Assembly (NCBI GenBank): GCA_902595815.1
Contig: CACJRL010000001.1
Coordinates: forward strand, 1-64,000
DNA: 64,000 bases
From: an uncultured Pelagibacteraceae bacterium
GTDB taxonomy: Bacteria; Pseudomonadota; Alphaproteobacteria; Pelagibacterales; Pelagibacteraceae
Direction: 5' to 3'
A program made the translations under genes and the position numbers. Below, piece by piece: positions 22,553 to 31,120 of this stretch. The number at the start of each line of letters is the position of its first letter. Within the stretch, counting starts at the first letter, position 1. Under the pieces are notes generated by a model that was not told the origin of the DNA, made no database searches, and saw only the letters and a program-made list of their open reading frames with translations.

Positions 22553-23469
22553 TGGGTATTTTTGAAAAATTTAAAATCGGATTTAAAAGAAGTGCAAGTA
22601 ATATAGCATCAGGTCTTAAAGAAATAATAGTTAAGAAAGAAATTGACGATACAACTCTTGATAAAATAGAGGAATTCTTGATCGGCTCAGACGTGGGCAT
22701 AGATGCAGCATCAGAGATAAAATCTATAATTGCTCAAAAAAAGATTGATCCTAAAAATGATCCAATAAAGGAAGTTTTTGAAATTCTTAATAATTATATT
22801 TTAGAACTAATGAAACCCCTAGAAAAGAAAGATTTTTTCTTAAAAAAAGAAAAGACAAATATAATATTAGTTTCAGGTGTTAATGGAGTTGGTAAGACAA
22901 CTACTATTGGAAAATTAGGAAAAATATTTATACAAAATAATAATAAAGTTCTTTTTTCAGCATGCGATACATTTAGAGCAGCTGCTATTGATCAATTAGA
23001 AGAATGGGCTAACAGGGTTGATGCTAAAATTGTAAAATCAGATCCCGGATCAGATCCAGCTTCAGTTGCTTTTAAAGCAATGGAAATAGCTCAAAGTCAA
23101 AACATAAATCAAGTAATAGTAGACACGGCAGGAAGATTACAAAATAAAAAGAATTTAATGGATGAATTAAAAAAAATAGGAAATGTAATTAAAAAAAGTG
23201 ATGAAACAGCACCTCACGAGGTTATTTTAGTTTTAGATGCAACATCGGGACAAAATATAATTAATCAACTCGAAGAATTTAATAAATTACTTCCAATCAC
23301 AGGCATCATAATGACAAAACTTGATGGAACTGCAAAAGGTGGAATATTGATTGCGATTTCAAAGAAATATAAAGTACCTATTGTTGGTCTCGGGCTTGGA
23401 GAAAAAGAGGATGACTTACAAATATTTGAAGCTGAGAAGTTTGCAAGTGCTTTTACCCAAGTTAATTAA
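22552..23469 (+). CDS. ftsY: SRP receptor FtsY
   Basis: SRP-family GTPase receptor at the inner membrane. It has 305 residues, essentially the NG domain without the long acidic A domain of E. coli FtsY. Motifs are SGVNGVGKTTTIGKLG, DTFRAAAIDQLEEW, DTAGRLQNKKNLMDELKK, TKLDGTAKGG and GLGEKEDDLQIFEAEKFASA. It is convergent with the next gene, and the two 3' ends overlap by 8 bases. Confidence 0.97.
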   Translation: MGIFEKFKIGFKRSASNIASGLKEIIVKKEIDDTTLDKIEEFLIGSDVGIDAASEIKSIIAQKKIDPKNDPIKEVFEILNNYILELMKPLEKKDFFLKKEKTNIILVSGVNGVGKTTTIGKLGKIFIQNNNKVLFSACDTFRAAAIDQLEEWANRVDAKIVKSDPGSDPASVAFKAMEIAQSQNINQVIVDTAGRLQNKKNLMDELKKIGNVIKKSDETAPHEVILVLDATSGQNIINQLEEFNKLLPITGIIMTKLDGTAKGGILIAISKKYKVPIVGLGLGEKEDDLQIFEAEKFASAFTQVN

Positions 23470-24025
23470 GCAAATTTTTAGAAATTAAAGGTTTATAAAT
23501 GTTGCACTCAAAATTATTTTTTAGAGATTTATAACCACAGTTTTCAGCATAAGAAGAGATTATAAAATTTAATTTGCCAGAGGTATTAGCAATTTCTAGC
23601 TTATTATTTTTTATGTCATATTTTAAATTTTCATAAAATTTTTTTTTTGCACTTATCAAAATTAAAGTGTTGTTGTCATTTAATAAATAATAAGCAAAAT
23701 CCTCTGGGAAAAGTGGGTAATTATATTTTTTTGATATTTTTTTAACTTTTTTTGGAAACCAGTCATATGAAATCAGAGGGTAATCTTTATTTAAATTTTT
23801 ATCATATAAATATAAATCCTGTGGAAAATCATTAATATAATTAGAAAATTCTCCCTTTGCTAAAATAGCTTTCTTCCGTGTTTTAAAATATAGAGTGAAC
23901 TCACTATTGTAAGAGTTCATTTTTCCAATATGAAAATAATTGTTATCATAGTACTCATTATTTATTTCTGAACTAAGTTTTGTTGGCAATATTAATAAAA
24001 AAAGTAAAAAAAAGAATTTAAACAT
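23462..24025 (-). CDS. Exported protein of unknown function
   Basis: 187 residues. The N terminus (MFKFFFLLFLLILPTKLSS, cleavage near residue 19) looks like a Sec signal peptide, so the protein is probably periplasmic or outer-membrane attached. The mature part is rich in Tyr, Asn, Lys and Phe with two cysteines (in ENCGY and FECNIY) that could form a disulfide. I do not recognise a family. It overlaps ftsY at the 3' end and lies downstream of the hydrolase gene on the same strand. Confidence 0.65.
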   Translation of the reverse strand: MFKFFFLLFLLILPTKLSSEINNEYYDNNYFHIGKMNSYNSEFTLYFKTRKKAILAKGEFSNYINDFPQDLYLYDKNLNKDYPLISYDWFPKKVKKISKKYNYPLFPEDFAYYLLNDNNTLILISAKKKFYENLKYDIKNNKLEIANTSGKLNFIISSYAENCGYKSLKNNFECNIYKPLISKNLLN

Positions 24026-24073
24026 ATCTAAAATTAGAATTTAAAAGTGATGTGGATTTGTTTAAATTATGTC

Positions 24074-24886
24074 TTAATTTAAACTTTTTATAAAATTGTC
24101 GATTGATTGAATTAAATTTTTATTAAATTCCATCATATGATCGTCGTTGTCATTAAAGTAATTTGACTTAACACCACCATATTTATTAAATATTTCTTCG
24201 CCCATATAAAATGGAACAATATTATCCTTTTTCCCGTGCATTACATGCATGGGAAAATTTATTTTGTTAATTTTTTCAATGGATTTGTATTTATCTTTTA
24301 AAATAATTTTTGCAGGAAGATATGGGTAATATTTTTGTGCCAAAATCTCCATGGATGTAAATGGGGACTCTAATATTATACCTGCAAATAAATTCTTACT
24401 TGCGGTCTCTATTGCTACAGCAGTGCCAAGAGACTCTCCATAGAGAACAATATCTTTATCTTCTATATTGTTTTGATTAAGCCATTCCTTGGCTTTAATT
24501 GCATCTTTATAAAGTCCAATTTCTGTTGGTTTGCCTTTGTTTCCACTAAAGCCTCTATATGCAAAAATTAAATAGTTTAAATCTAAATCTGCAAACTCAT
24601 TTAGTTTATAAATTCTATTATCTAATTTTCCAGCATTTCCGTGAAAAAAAAGCAAAGTTTTAGAGTTATTATTTTTTTTGTAATACCATCCAACTAGATC
24701 ATTATCAGATTGAATAGTTACTTTCTCGATTTTGTGAGATAGAGGTCCCTCATCTAAATAATTATTTTCTCCAGGATGGTATAATAATTTTCTTTGATAA
24801 AAATAAACTATTAGAGAAACTCCAAAGTAAATAATAAAAATATAAAACAGAATTTTTGCAAATAACATTTTAGGCTTTAATTTCAT
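24074..24886 (-). CDS. Membrane-anchored alpha/beta hydrolase (BEM46/ABHD13-like)
   Basis: 270 residues with one N-terminal transmembrane helix (about 10-30) followed by QRKLLYHPGE, typical of the BEM46/ABHD13-type group. The nucleophile is Ser152 in LYGESLGTAVA. The acid is probably the Asp in HGKKDNIVPF and the base His in NDDHMM. FHGNAGKLDNR would shape the oxyanion hole. The substrate is unknown; an esterase or thioesterase role is possible. It overlaps the upstream EamA gene by 17 bases. Confidence 0.85.
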   Translation of the reverse strand: MKLKPKMLFAKILFYIFIIYFGVSLIVYFYQRKLLYHPGENNYLDEGPLSHKIEKVTIQSDNDLVGWYYKKNNNSKTLLFFHGNAGKLDNRIYKLNEFADLDLNYLIFAYRGFSGNKGKPTEIGLYKDAIKAKEWLNQNNIEDKDIVLYGESLGTAVAIETASKNLFAGIILESPFTSMEILAQKYYPYLPAKIILKDKYKSIEKINKINFPMHVMHGKKDNIVPFYMGEEIFNKYGGVKSNYFNDNDDHMMEFNKNLIQSIDNFIKSLN

Positions 24887-25772
24887 TTTTACTTTTTCTT
24901 CTTACCAAATAAATACCAAAAAACACAAATATGGTACCTATTAAATGATAATTTTCCAAAATCTCTGAAAAAAATATTATTCCATAAAAAGCTCCATAAA
25001 TTGTATAGAGGTATAGCGTGAAACCAGTTGTTGATGGTCCTAAATATTTAATAGTTAATGTGTATAGTGAGAAAGCGATTATACCTGGAGAAATTGCTGC
25101 AAACAAAATCCAATAATAAAATTCTTCATTAAATAAAGTTTTTTCAAAATAAAAATGCTCTATAAAATAAAAAGGCAAAATAGATAAAAAACCAAAGAAA
25201 GATATAATTGTTAGTCTTGGAAAAAATTTAAGTTCTGAATTCCATTGAAAAAGCATAACTGTATAAATTGCCCAGCCTAATGCTGCTCCTAACATCCAAA
25301 AATCTCCCGAAGCAAATTTTAATTCAAGAAGTAAATTGATATCGCCCTTTAAAATTACAGCAAACACTCCAACTAGACAAAAAAGTAAGCCAATAAATTG
25401 GAAAATATTTATCTTATCTTTAAAAAGAAAATATGAGATTAAAATTATAAATATTGGTGAAGAAGTATAAAGAATTCCCATATTAACGATGGTTGTAGAT
25501 GAACCAGCCATATATGGAAATATTCCACAAACACCACATCCCATCAAACCTAGAAAAAAACTTCTTTTACTCTCTCTTTTAATAGTCCGAAAATTATCAA
25601 ATAAATACTTAAAATTTAGGACGAATAAAATAATGAAAAAAATAAACCATCTCCAAAAAGATAAAGATATGGGAGGAACATCATCAACACCACCTCTTGC
25701 TACAATTAAATTACTAGCCATAAAAAGTGGCTGAAATAATAATAGAAAATATCCGATAAAATTTTTATTCAT
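24870..25772 (-). CDS. EamA/DMT-family transporter
   Basis: 300-residue inner-membrane protein with about ten hydrophobic helices in two EamA repeats. It starts MNKNFIGYFLLLFQPLFMASN; the repeat features include the SFWRWFIFFIILF and GWAIYTVMLFQW regions. Members export or import small metabolites. The substrate cannot be read from sequence. It overlaps the MFS gene by 8 bases and the hydrolase gene by 17. Confidence 0.88.
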   Translation of the reverse strand: MNKNFIGYFLLLFQPLFMASNLIVARGGVDDVPPISLSFWRWFIFFIILFVLNFKYLFDNFRTIKRESKRSFFLGLMGCGVCGIFPYMAGSSTTIVNMGILYTSSPIFIILISYFLFKDKINIFQFIGLLFCLVGVFAVILKGDINLLLELKFASGDFWMLGAALGWAIYTVMLFQWNSELKFFPRLTIISFFGFLSILPFYFIEHFYFEKTLFNEEFYYWILFAAISPGIIAFSLYTLTIKYLGPSTTGFTLYLYTIYGAFYGIIFFSEILENYHLIGTIFVFFGIYLVRRKSKNEIKA

Positions 25773-26973
25773 TTTTATTTAATATTAAAAAAAATAAGTA
25801 ACTTAAAATGCATAAAAATAAAAAAATTGAAAAAGAAATTTGATAGCTCATTGTAATAGTAGCACCTAAATTTCTGGAAAAATCTATTATTAAACCAATT
25901 ATCCATTGTACAAAAAAAGTACCAGAAAATAAAAATACATTGAATGAAGTTAAAGATTTTCCTGCTAGTTTAGTAGGAAAATTTAATGCTATTGCTGGTT
26001 GGGTTAAAGAAATTACTATTGATGATAAAATATAAAAAGTGAACATGGTTGCACCAGCTTTGTCTCCCATTATGACTATTAAAAATAAAATTATATAACT
26101 TACAGGAAGTGTAAATTTTACAATTCTCATACTGTCAATTCCCTTGGAAGATAGTTTTGGCAAAAAATATCCCCATATTAAAAAAGAAAAAAGCATAGTT
26201 ACATTTATCCAAAATAAACCTGTCGCACTTTGTATTGCATCATAACCCGTCACATTTAGCATCCATGGGCCAGCCCACAATGTTTGTATTGCTTGAACAC
26301 CTCCATAATTAAAAAATGCAAGCGGTACTAAGCTAATAAAGAATTTATTTTTCCATATGTAAGAAAGATTTTGAAGATTATTATTTTGGTCTTCATCCCT
26401 CTTAGTTTCCCACGAAGGTATTAAAATTGATATTAATATTATGCTTATCAAAATTAAAGAGGCTATAATTAAAAAAATAGATCGCCAACCAATTATTGGT
26501 AATAAAATTTGAACTGGTAGAGTTGATGCAACAAATCCAAAATTTGCAACCATCAACATCCATGAATTTGCACGTTGTTGATATTTTTCTTCAAACCATA
26601 CTCTGTAACCAGTTAAAGGACCCATTAAACAAGCAGCAACACCTACACCAATGAAAATTCTAGAAATTAATAAACCTGCAAAACTTTTAGCAAAAGCAAA
26701 TGAAATAGTTCCAATAAGAGCAATGATTAATAAATATCCGATAACTTTTTTTGGACCAAATCTATCTAATAACATACCAGTAGGAATTTGCATGAGCGAA
26801 AACCCTAGAAAATATCCTCCAGCTAAAAGTCCAAGATTTGCAGCACTTAAATTGAATTCAGTTGAAAGAGCAGGTGTTAATGTTGCGGTAATTGATCTCA
26901 GTAAATTTGATATAAAAAAGCCAAAGGCAAATACAGAAAAAATTAGAATACTTTTATTTATTTTATTGATCAT
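25765..26973 (-). CDS. Major facilitator superfamily transporter
   Basis: 402 residues with about twelve hydrophobic helices. The loop 2-3 MFS signature is GMLLDRFGPKKV. The N-terminal helix runs INKSILIFSVFAFGFFISNL. It is a nitrate/sugar-phosphate or organic-anion type by general look; the substrate is unknown. It is divergent from the gamma-glutamyltransferase gene with only 30 bases between the two starts. Confidence 0.9.
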   Translation of the reverse strand: MINKINKSILIFSVFAFGFFISNLLRSITATLTPALSTEFNLSAANLGLLAGGYFLGFSLMQIPTGMLLDRFGPKKVIGYLLIIALIGTISFAFAKSFAGLLISRIFIGVGVAACLMGPLTGYRVWFEEKYQQRANSWMLMVANFGFVASTLPVQILLPIIGWRSIFLIIASLILISIILISILIPSWETKRDEDQNNNLQNLSYIWKNKFFISLVPLAFFNYGGVQAIQTLWAGPWMLNVTGYDAIQSATGLFWINVTMLFSFLIWGYFLPKLSSKGIDSMRIVKFTLPVSYIILFLIVIMGDKAGATMFTFYILSSIVISLTQPAIALNFPTKLAGKSLTSFNVFLFSGTFFVQWIIGLIIDFSRNLGATITMSYQISFSIFLFLCILSYLFFLILNKNE

Positions 26974-27003
26974 TTATATTTTTTATGAAATTACAGTTCT
27001 ATT

Positions 27004-28587
27004 ATGAATAATCATTCAACAAAAGATAAAGATGCCATTTCTTCAAATGGTATGGCCGCAACATCACATCCAATAGCTACAGAAGAAGCTCTTAGAATAT
27101 TGCAAAAAGGTGGAAATGCAGTGGATGCAGCTATTGCAGCTTCTGTTGTTCTCTCTGTTGCAGAGCCTAATGCCACAAGTATAGGTGGAGATTGTTTTGC
27201 AATAATAAAAATGAATGGCAAAGACCCTGTTTCGTATAATGGATCAGGTATTGCTCCAGCAAAAGCAAATTTTGATTATTTCAAGGAAAAGAATATAGAT
27301 AAAATCGGTTTAACAAGTCCTCACGCGGTAACTATTCCTGGTGCATTACATGCTTGGAATTCAATTCATAATGATTTTGGAAAACTCGATTTTGAGGAGT
27401 TGTTTCACAAAGGTATAGATATTGCAAAGAATGGTTTTAAAGTGACTAAAGTTGTTGCTAACGCCTGGAGCAACGTATTTAATAAATTAAACGATAACCC
27501 ATATTCTAGAAAACATATGCTAAATAATGGTAAGAGTTATCAATTTAACGAGGTAAATAAAAATGCTGCACTTGGAGAAACTCTTGAAAAAATTTCAAAA
27601 AATGGAGTTAAAGAATTTTATGAAGGATCAATTGCTGAAGATTTAGTTAAAACTTTAAAAGAGTTTGGGGGCTTACATACAATTGAAGATTTCCATAAGC
27701 AAAAAACTATTAAATCAGACACTTTATCAGATAGATATAGAGATATTATAATTCATCAATGTCCTCCGAGTGGCCCTGGAATAACAGTTTTAGTGATGAT
27801 GAAATTATTAGAAAAGTTAGGTATTGAAAAATATGATGTGAATTCATTTGAAAGGTTCCATCTTGAAGCAGAAGTTACAAAGCAGGCTTATAAACTTAAA
27901 GAGGAAAATATTGGTGATCCAGAATTTGTAGATTTAGATTTAAAAAAAATATTAAGTGAACAAAACATAGATAATATCTCAAAAAATATATCTATTAATG
28001 GCTGCGCAGATGTAGGAGATCTAAATATTCCAAACCATCCTGAAACAGTTTATTTAAGTGTAGTAGACAGAGATTTAAATGTAGTTTCAATAATAAATTC
28101 TGTTTGCTATGCTTTTGGATCTGGAATAACAGGTGATAAATCTGGAGTGGTTCTTCACAATAGAGGAACTAATTTTAGAGTTGAAGAAGGTCATCCCAAT
28201 TGTATTCAAGGATTAAAAAGACCACTACATACCATAATTCCTGGAATAGTTATGAACAACAAAGGAGAATGTGAATTATCTTATGGAGTAATGGGAGGAC
28301 AATATCAACCTGTTGGACAAGTTCATGTTTTAAATAGCATTATTGATTATAACTTAACTCCTCAACAAGCCATTTCATTTCCTAGAGCTTTCCATTTCAA
28401 TAACATTTATAAATTAGAGAAAAGTATTGATGAAAAAATTTTTAATAATTTAAAAGAAGTCGGTCATAATGTTGAGTATATAGATGGTACTCATGGAGGT
28501 GGACAAGCAATTCAAATAGATAGAGAAAAAGGAAATTTAGTTGGCGGTTCAGATCCAAGAAAAGATGGATACGCAAAAGGTTATTAA
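27004..28587 (+). CDS. Gamma-glutamyltransferase-like Ntn hydrolase, cytoplasmic
   Basis: 527 residues of the gamma-glutamyltransferase/cephalosporin-acylase family. It opens with MAATSHPIATEEALRILQKG and has GGNAVDAAIAASVVLSVAEP and GGDCFAIIKM. The self-cleavage nucleophile is predicted as Thr348 in ETVYLSVVDRD. Classical enzymes read TTHxSVVD there and have an SPGG loop later, whereas this protein reads VMGGQYQPVGQ. There is no signal peptide. It therefore resembles the YwrD-like branch rather than periplasmic glutathione GGT; true substrate uncertain. Met17 is an alternative start. It heads a plus-strand operon with the ligase and reductase genes. Confidence 0.85.
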   Translation: MNNHSTKDKDAISSNGMAATSHPIATEEALRILQKGGNAVDAAIAASVVLSVAEPNATSIGGDCFAIIKMNGKDPVSYNGSGIAPAKANFDYFKEKNIDKIGLTSPHAVTIPGALHAWNSIHNDFGKLDFEELFHKGIDIAKNGFKVTKVVANAWSNVFNKLNDNPYSRKHMLNNGKSYQFNEVNKNAALGETLEKISKNGVKEFYEGSIAEDLVKTLKEFGGLHTIEDFHKQKTIKSDTLSDRYRDIIIHQCPPSGPGITVLVMMKLLEKLGIEKYDVNSFERFHLEAEVTKQAYKLKEENIGDPEFVDLDLKKILSEQNIDNISKNISINGCADVGDLNIPNHPETVYLSVVDRDLNVVSIINSVCYAFGSGITGDKSGVVLHNRGTNFRVEEGHPNCIQGLKRPLHTIIPGIVMNNKGECELSYGVMGGQYQPVGQVHVLNSIIDYNLTPQQAISFPRAFHFNNIYKLEKSIDEKIFNNLKEVGHNVEYIDGTHGGGQAIQIDREKGNLVGGSDPRKDGYAKGY

Positions 28588-28592
28588 TTTAA

Positions 28593-30101
28593 ATGAACTC
28601 TAGAATTGTTAGGAATATTATAGAATCACAAAATGATAATCGAATTGCAATAACATCTGAAAGTAGTTCTCCACTAAAATTTGTAGATTTAAAATCATTA
28701 ATAGAAAGAATTTCAAAACAATTATCAGGTAATGGTATTAATAATAAAGATCGTGCAGCAATAGTTTTGCCAAACGGTCCTTATATGGCAACTAGTTTTT
28801 TGGCGATTTCAAGCTACATGTCTGCTGCACCTTTAAACCCTAACTATAAATCTGAAGAATTCGAATTTTACCTAGAGGATTTAAAGCCAAAGATAGTGAT
28901 TGTAGAGAAAAATTCTAAAAATCCAGTAGTAGAAGTCGCAAATAAATTAAAAATTCCTGTTTGCGAAATAAAATCAGACGGAAATAATTTAAGCGGAGAT
29001 TTCAATCTTTTTGAAAAAAGCAGTAATTATGTTTTGCCAGGCGAAGATCATGAAGCTCTTGTGCTGCATACTTCGGGCACTACATCAAGACCTAAGATTG
29101 TTCCATTAACAAATAAAAATATTTTTTCTTCGGCAGATAATATCTCCAAAAGTCTTAATTTAACTGATAAAGATCATTGTCTAAATATTATGCCATTATT
29201 TCATATACATGGCTTAATTGCGGTTCTTGCAGCATCTATGAAGGTGGGGGCATCTGTATGTGCAAGTAGTGGATTTAATGCATTAAAATTTTTAGATAAT
29301 GCAAAAAGAGAGAAAATAACTTGGTATTCTGGAGTACCAACAATGCATCAAGCAATATTGATGAGAGCAGATAAAAATCTAGAAACTGCTAAACAATTAA
29401 ATCTTAGATTTTTAAGATCATCATCAGCATCTCTACCTCCAGCTGTATTTGAAAAACTAAATGAGGTATTTAATTGTCCAGTAATAGAAGCATATGGGAT
29501 GACGGAAGCTACTCATCAAATGACCTCAAATCCATTACCGCCTAAGTCCCAAAAACCTGGATTTGTAGGAATTCCTGCTGGGCCAGAAGTTTGTATTATG
29601 GATACTAATAACAAGATTTTAAATCAAGGAGAAGAGGGAGAGGTTTGCATTAGGGGTGAAAATGTTACTACCGGATATGAAAATAATCCAGATGCAAATA
29701 AAAATAGCTTTTCAAATGGTTGGTTTAGAACAGGCGATCAGGGATATTTTGATAAAGATGGTTATCTAAAAATCTCTGGAAGATTAAAGGAAATAATAAA
29801 TAAAGGTGGCGAAAAAATTTCACCTTTAGAAGTCGATAATATTCTTATGGATCACCCAAATATTGAGCAAGCCGTTTGCTTTGGATATGAGGATAAAATG
29901 CTTGGAGAAGATATAGCTACCGCAATAATCATAAAAGAAGGTATGAAGTGTACAGAAGATGATATAAAAATTTATGCAAATGAAAAACTTGCAAAATTTA
30001 AAATTCCAAAGAAAATATTTTTTGTAAATGAAATTCCTAAAGGTGCAACAGGTAAACTACAAAGAAATACTTTAGCTAAAAAGTTTGGATTAGTGAACTG
30101 A
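28593..30101 (+). CDS. Acyl-CoA synthetase, oxalyl-CoA-synthetase-like
   Basis: 502-residue ANL-superfamily ligase. The P-loop LHTSGTTSRPKIVPLTNKN closely resembles that of oxalate-CoA ligases (Pcs60/AAE3 type), which carry HTSGTTSRPK. Other motifs are FHIHGLIAVL, EAYGMTEATHQM, WFRTGDQGYFDKDGYL, GRLKEIINKGGEKISPLEV and the catalytic lysine in KGATGKLQR. It starts 5 bases after the GGT-like gene and its stop overlaps the next start by one base. Oxalate or another small dicarboxylate is a plausible substrate, not proven. Confidence 0.85.
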   Translation: MNSRIVRNIIESQNDNRIAITSESSSPLKFVDLKSLIERISKQLSGNGINNKDRAAIVLPNGPYMATSFLAISSYMSAAPLNPNYKSEEFEFYLEDLKPKIVIVEKNSKNPVVEVANKLKIPVCEIKSDGNNLSGDFNLFEKSSNYVLPGEDHEALVLHTSGTTSRPKIVPLTNKNIFSSADNISKSLNLTDKDHCLNIMPLFHIHGLIAVLAASMKVGASVCASSGFNALKFLDNAKREKITWYSGVPTMHQAILMRADKNLETAKQLNLRFLRSSSASLPPAVFEKLNEVFNCPVIEAYGMTEATHQMTSNPLPPKSQKPGFVGIPAGPEVCIMDTNNKILNQGEEGEVCIRGENVTTGYENNPDANKNSFSNGWFRTGDQGYFDKDGYLKISGRLKEIINKGGEKISPLEVDNILMDHPNIEQAVCFGYEDKMLGEDIATAIIIKEGMKCTEDDIKIYANEKLAKFKIPKKIFFVNEIPKGATGKLQRNTLAKKFGLVN

Positions 30102-31120
30102 TGACTAAAATTTGTATATTTGGAGCAGGGTCTATTGGTGGATTTATTGCTACGAGTCTAAAAAAAACAAATGCACAAGTCTCTTTAATTGCTAGAGGAG
30201 AACATAAGAAAGCAATAGAGCAAAATGGATTAACTTTTATAAGAGATGATAATAAAGTTAATTTTAAATTTGATGTAACTGACAATCCTAAAGATTTGGA
30301 TGAACAAGATTTCATAATTATTTCTGTAAAAGCTAATGCTATTAGTAAAATTTCAGAAAGCTTAAAACCAATTATGGGTAAAAAAACTTCTATTATATCC
30401 GCCATTAATGGATTGCCTTGGTGGTACTTTCATAAAGCTAATACGGGCACCAAATTAGACAATCAAATAGTCGAAAGTGTGGATCCAGGCGGAAAGATAT
30501 GGCAAACTCTAGGACCTGAAAGAGCAATTGGTTGTGTAGTTTATCCAGCCTGTCAGATATTAGAGCCAGGTGTTATTAAACATAATGGTAATGGTGAACG
30601 ATTTTCTTTAGGTGAACCAGATGGAACCAGATCAGAAAGACTAAAAATAATTTCAAGTTTATTCATAGAAGGGGGTTTAAAAGCTCCTCAGAAGAAAAAT
30701 TTAAGAGACGAAATTTGGGTGAAACTGTGGGGAAACTGTTCGTTCAACCCAGTAAGTGCTCTAACGAATAAAACTATGGATGAGATGGGTAATGATCCAG
30801 AGACTTACAATTTAATAAAAGTTTTAATGCAAGAATGCCAACAAGTTGGGGAAAAAATTGGAGTTAAATTCAATATATCAATTGAGGATCGAATTAAGGG
30901 TGGAGTCTCAATTATAGGACATAGACCTTCGACAGCTCAAGATCTAAATGCTGGTAAACCATTAGAAATAGATCCAATAATTGGATCAATTATAGAAATT
31001 GCAAATAAACTTGATTTAAATGTTCCAAAATTAAAAGAGATTAATGAAAAATTAAAGTCCAAGGCAGAAGACATGGGTCTTTATACAAGATCAGAATTAA
31101 TTGATAAATTAACAGTTTAA
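30101..31120 (+). CDS. 2-dehydropantoate 2-reductase-like protein
   Basis: ApbA/PanE-family NADP-dependent reductase, 339 residues. The Rossmann loop is IFGAGSIGGFIA near the N terminus. The C-terminal helical domain has the family region KLWGNCSFNPVSALTNKTM, with Lys and Asn expected for catalysis, and HRPSTAQDLNAGKPLEID. It is slightly longer than PanE (about 300). Family members also act on other 2-oxo acids. Neighbours are not pantothenate genes, so I do not assign panE. It is convergent with the TRAP permease gene (4-base overlap of ends). Confidence 0.85.
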   Translation: MTKICIFGAGSIGGFIATSLKKTNAQVSLIARGEHKKAIEQNGLTFIRDDNKVNFKFDVTDNPKDLDEQDFIIISVKANAISKISESLKPIMGKKTSIISAINGLPWWYFHKANTGTKLDNQIVESVDPGGKIWQTLGPERAIGCVVYPACQILEPGVIKHNGNGERFSLGEPDGTRSERLKIISSLFIEGGLKAPQKKNLRDEIWVKLWGNCSFNPVSALTNKTMDEMGNDPETYNLIKVLMQECQQVGEKIGVKFNISIEDRIKGGVSIIGHRPSTAQDLNAGKPLEIDPIIGSIIEIANKLDLNVPKLKEINEKLKSKAEDMGLYTRSELIDKLTV

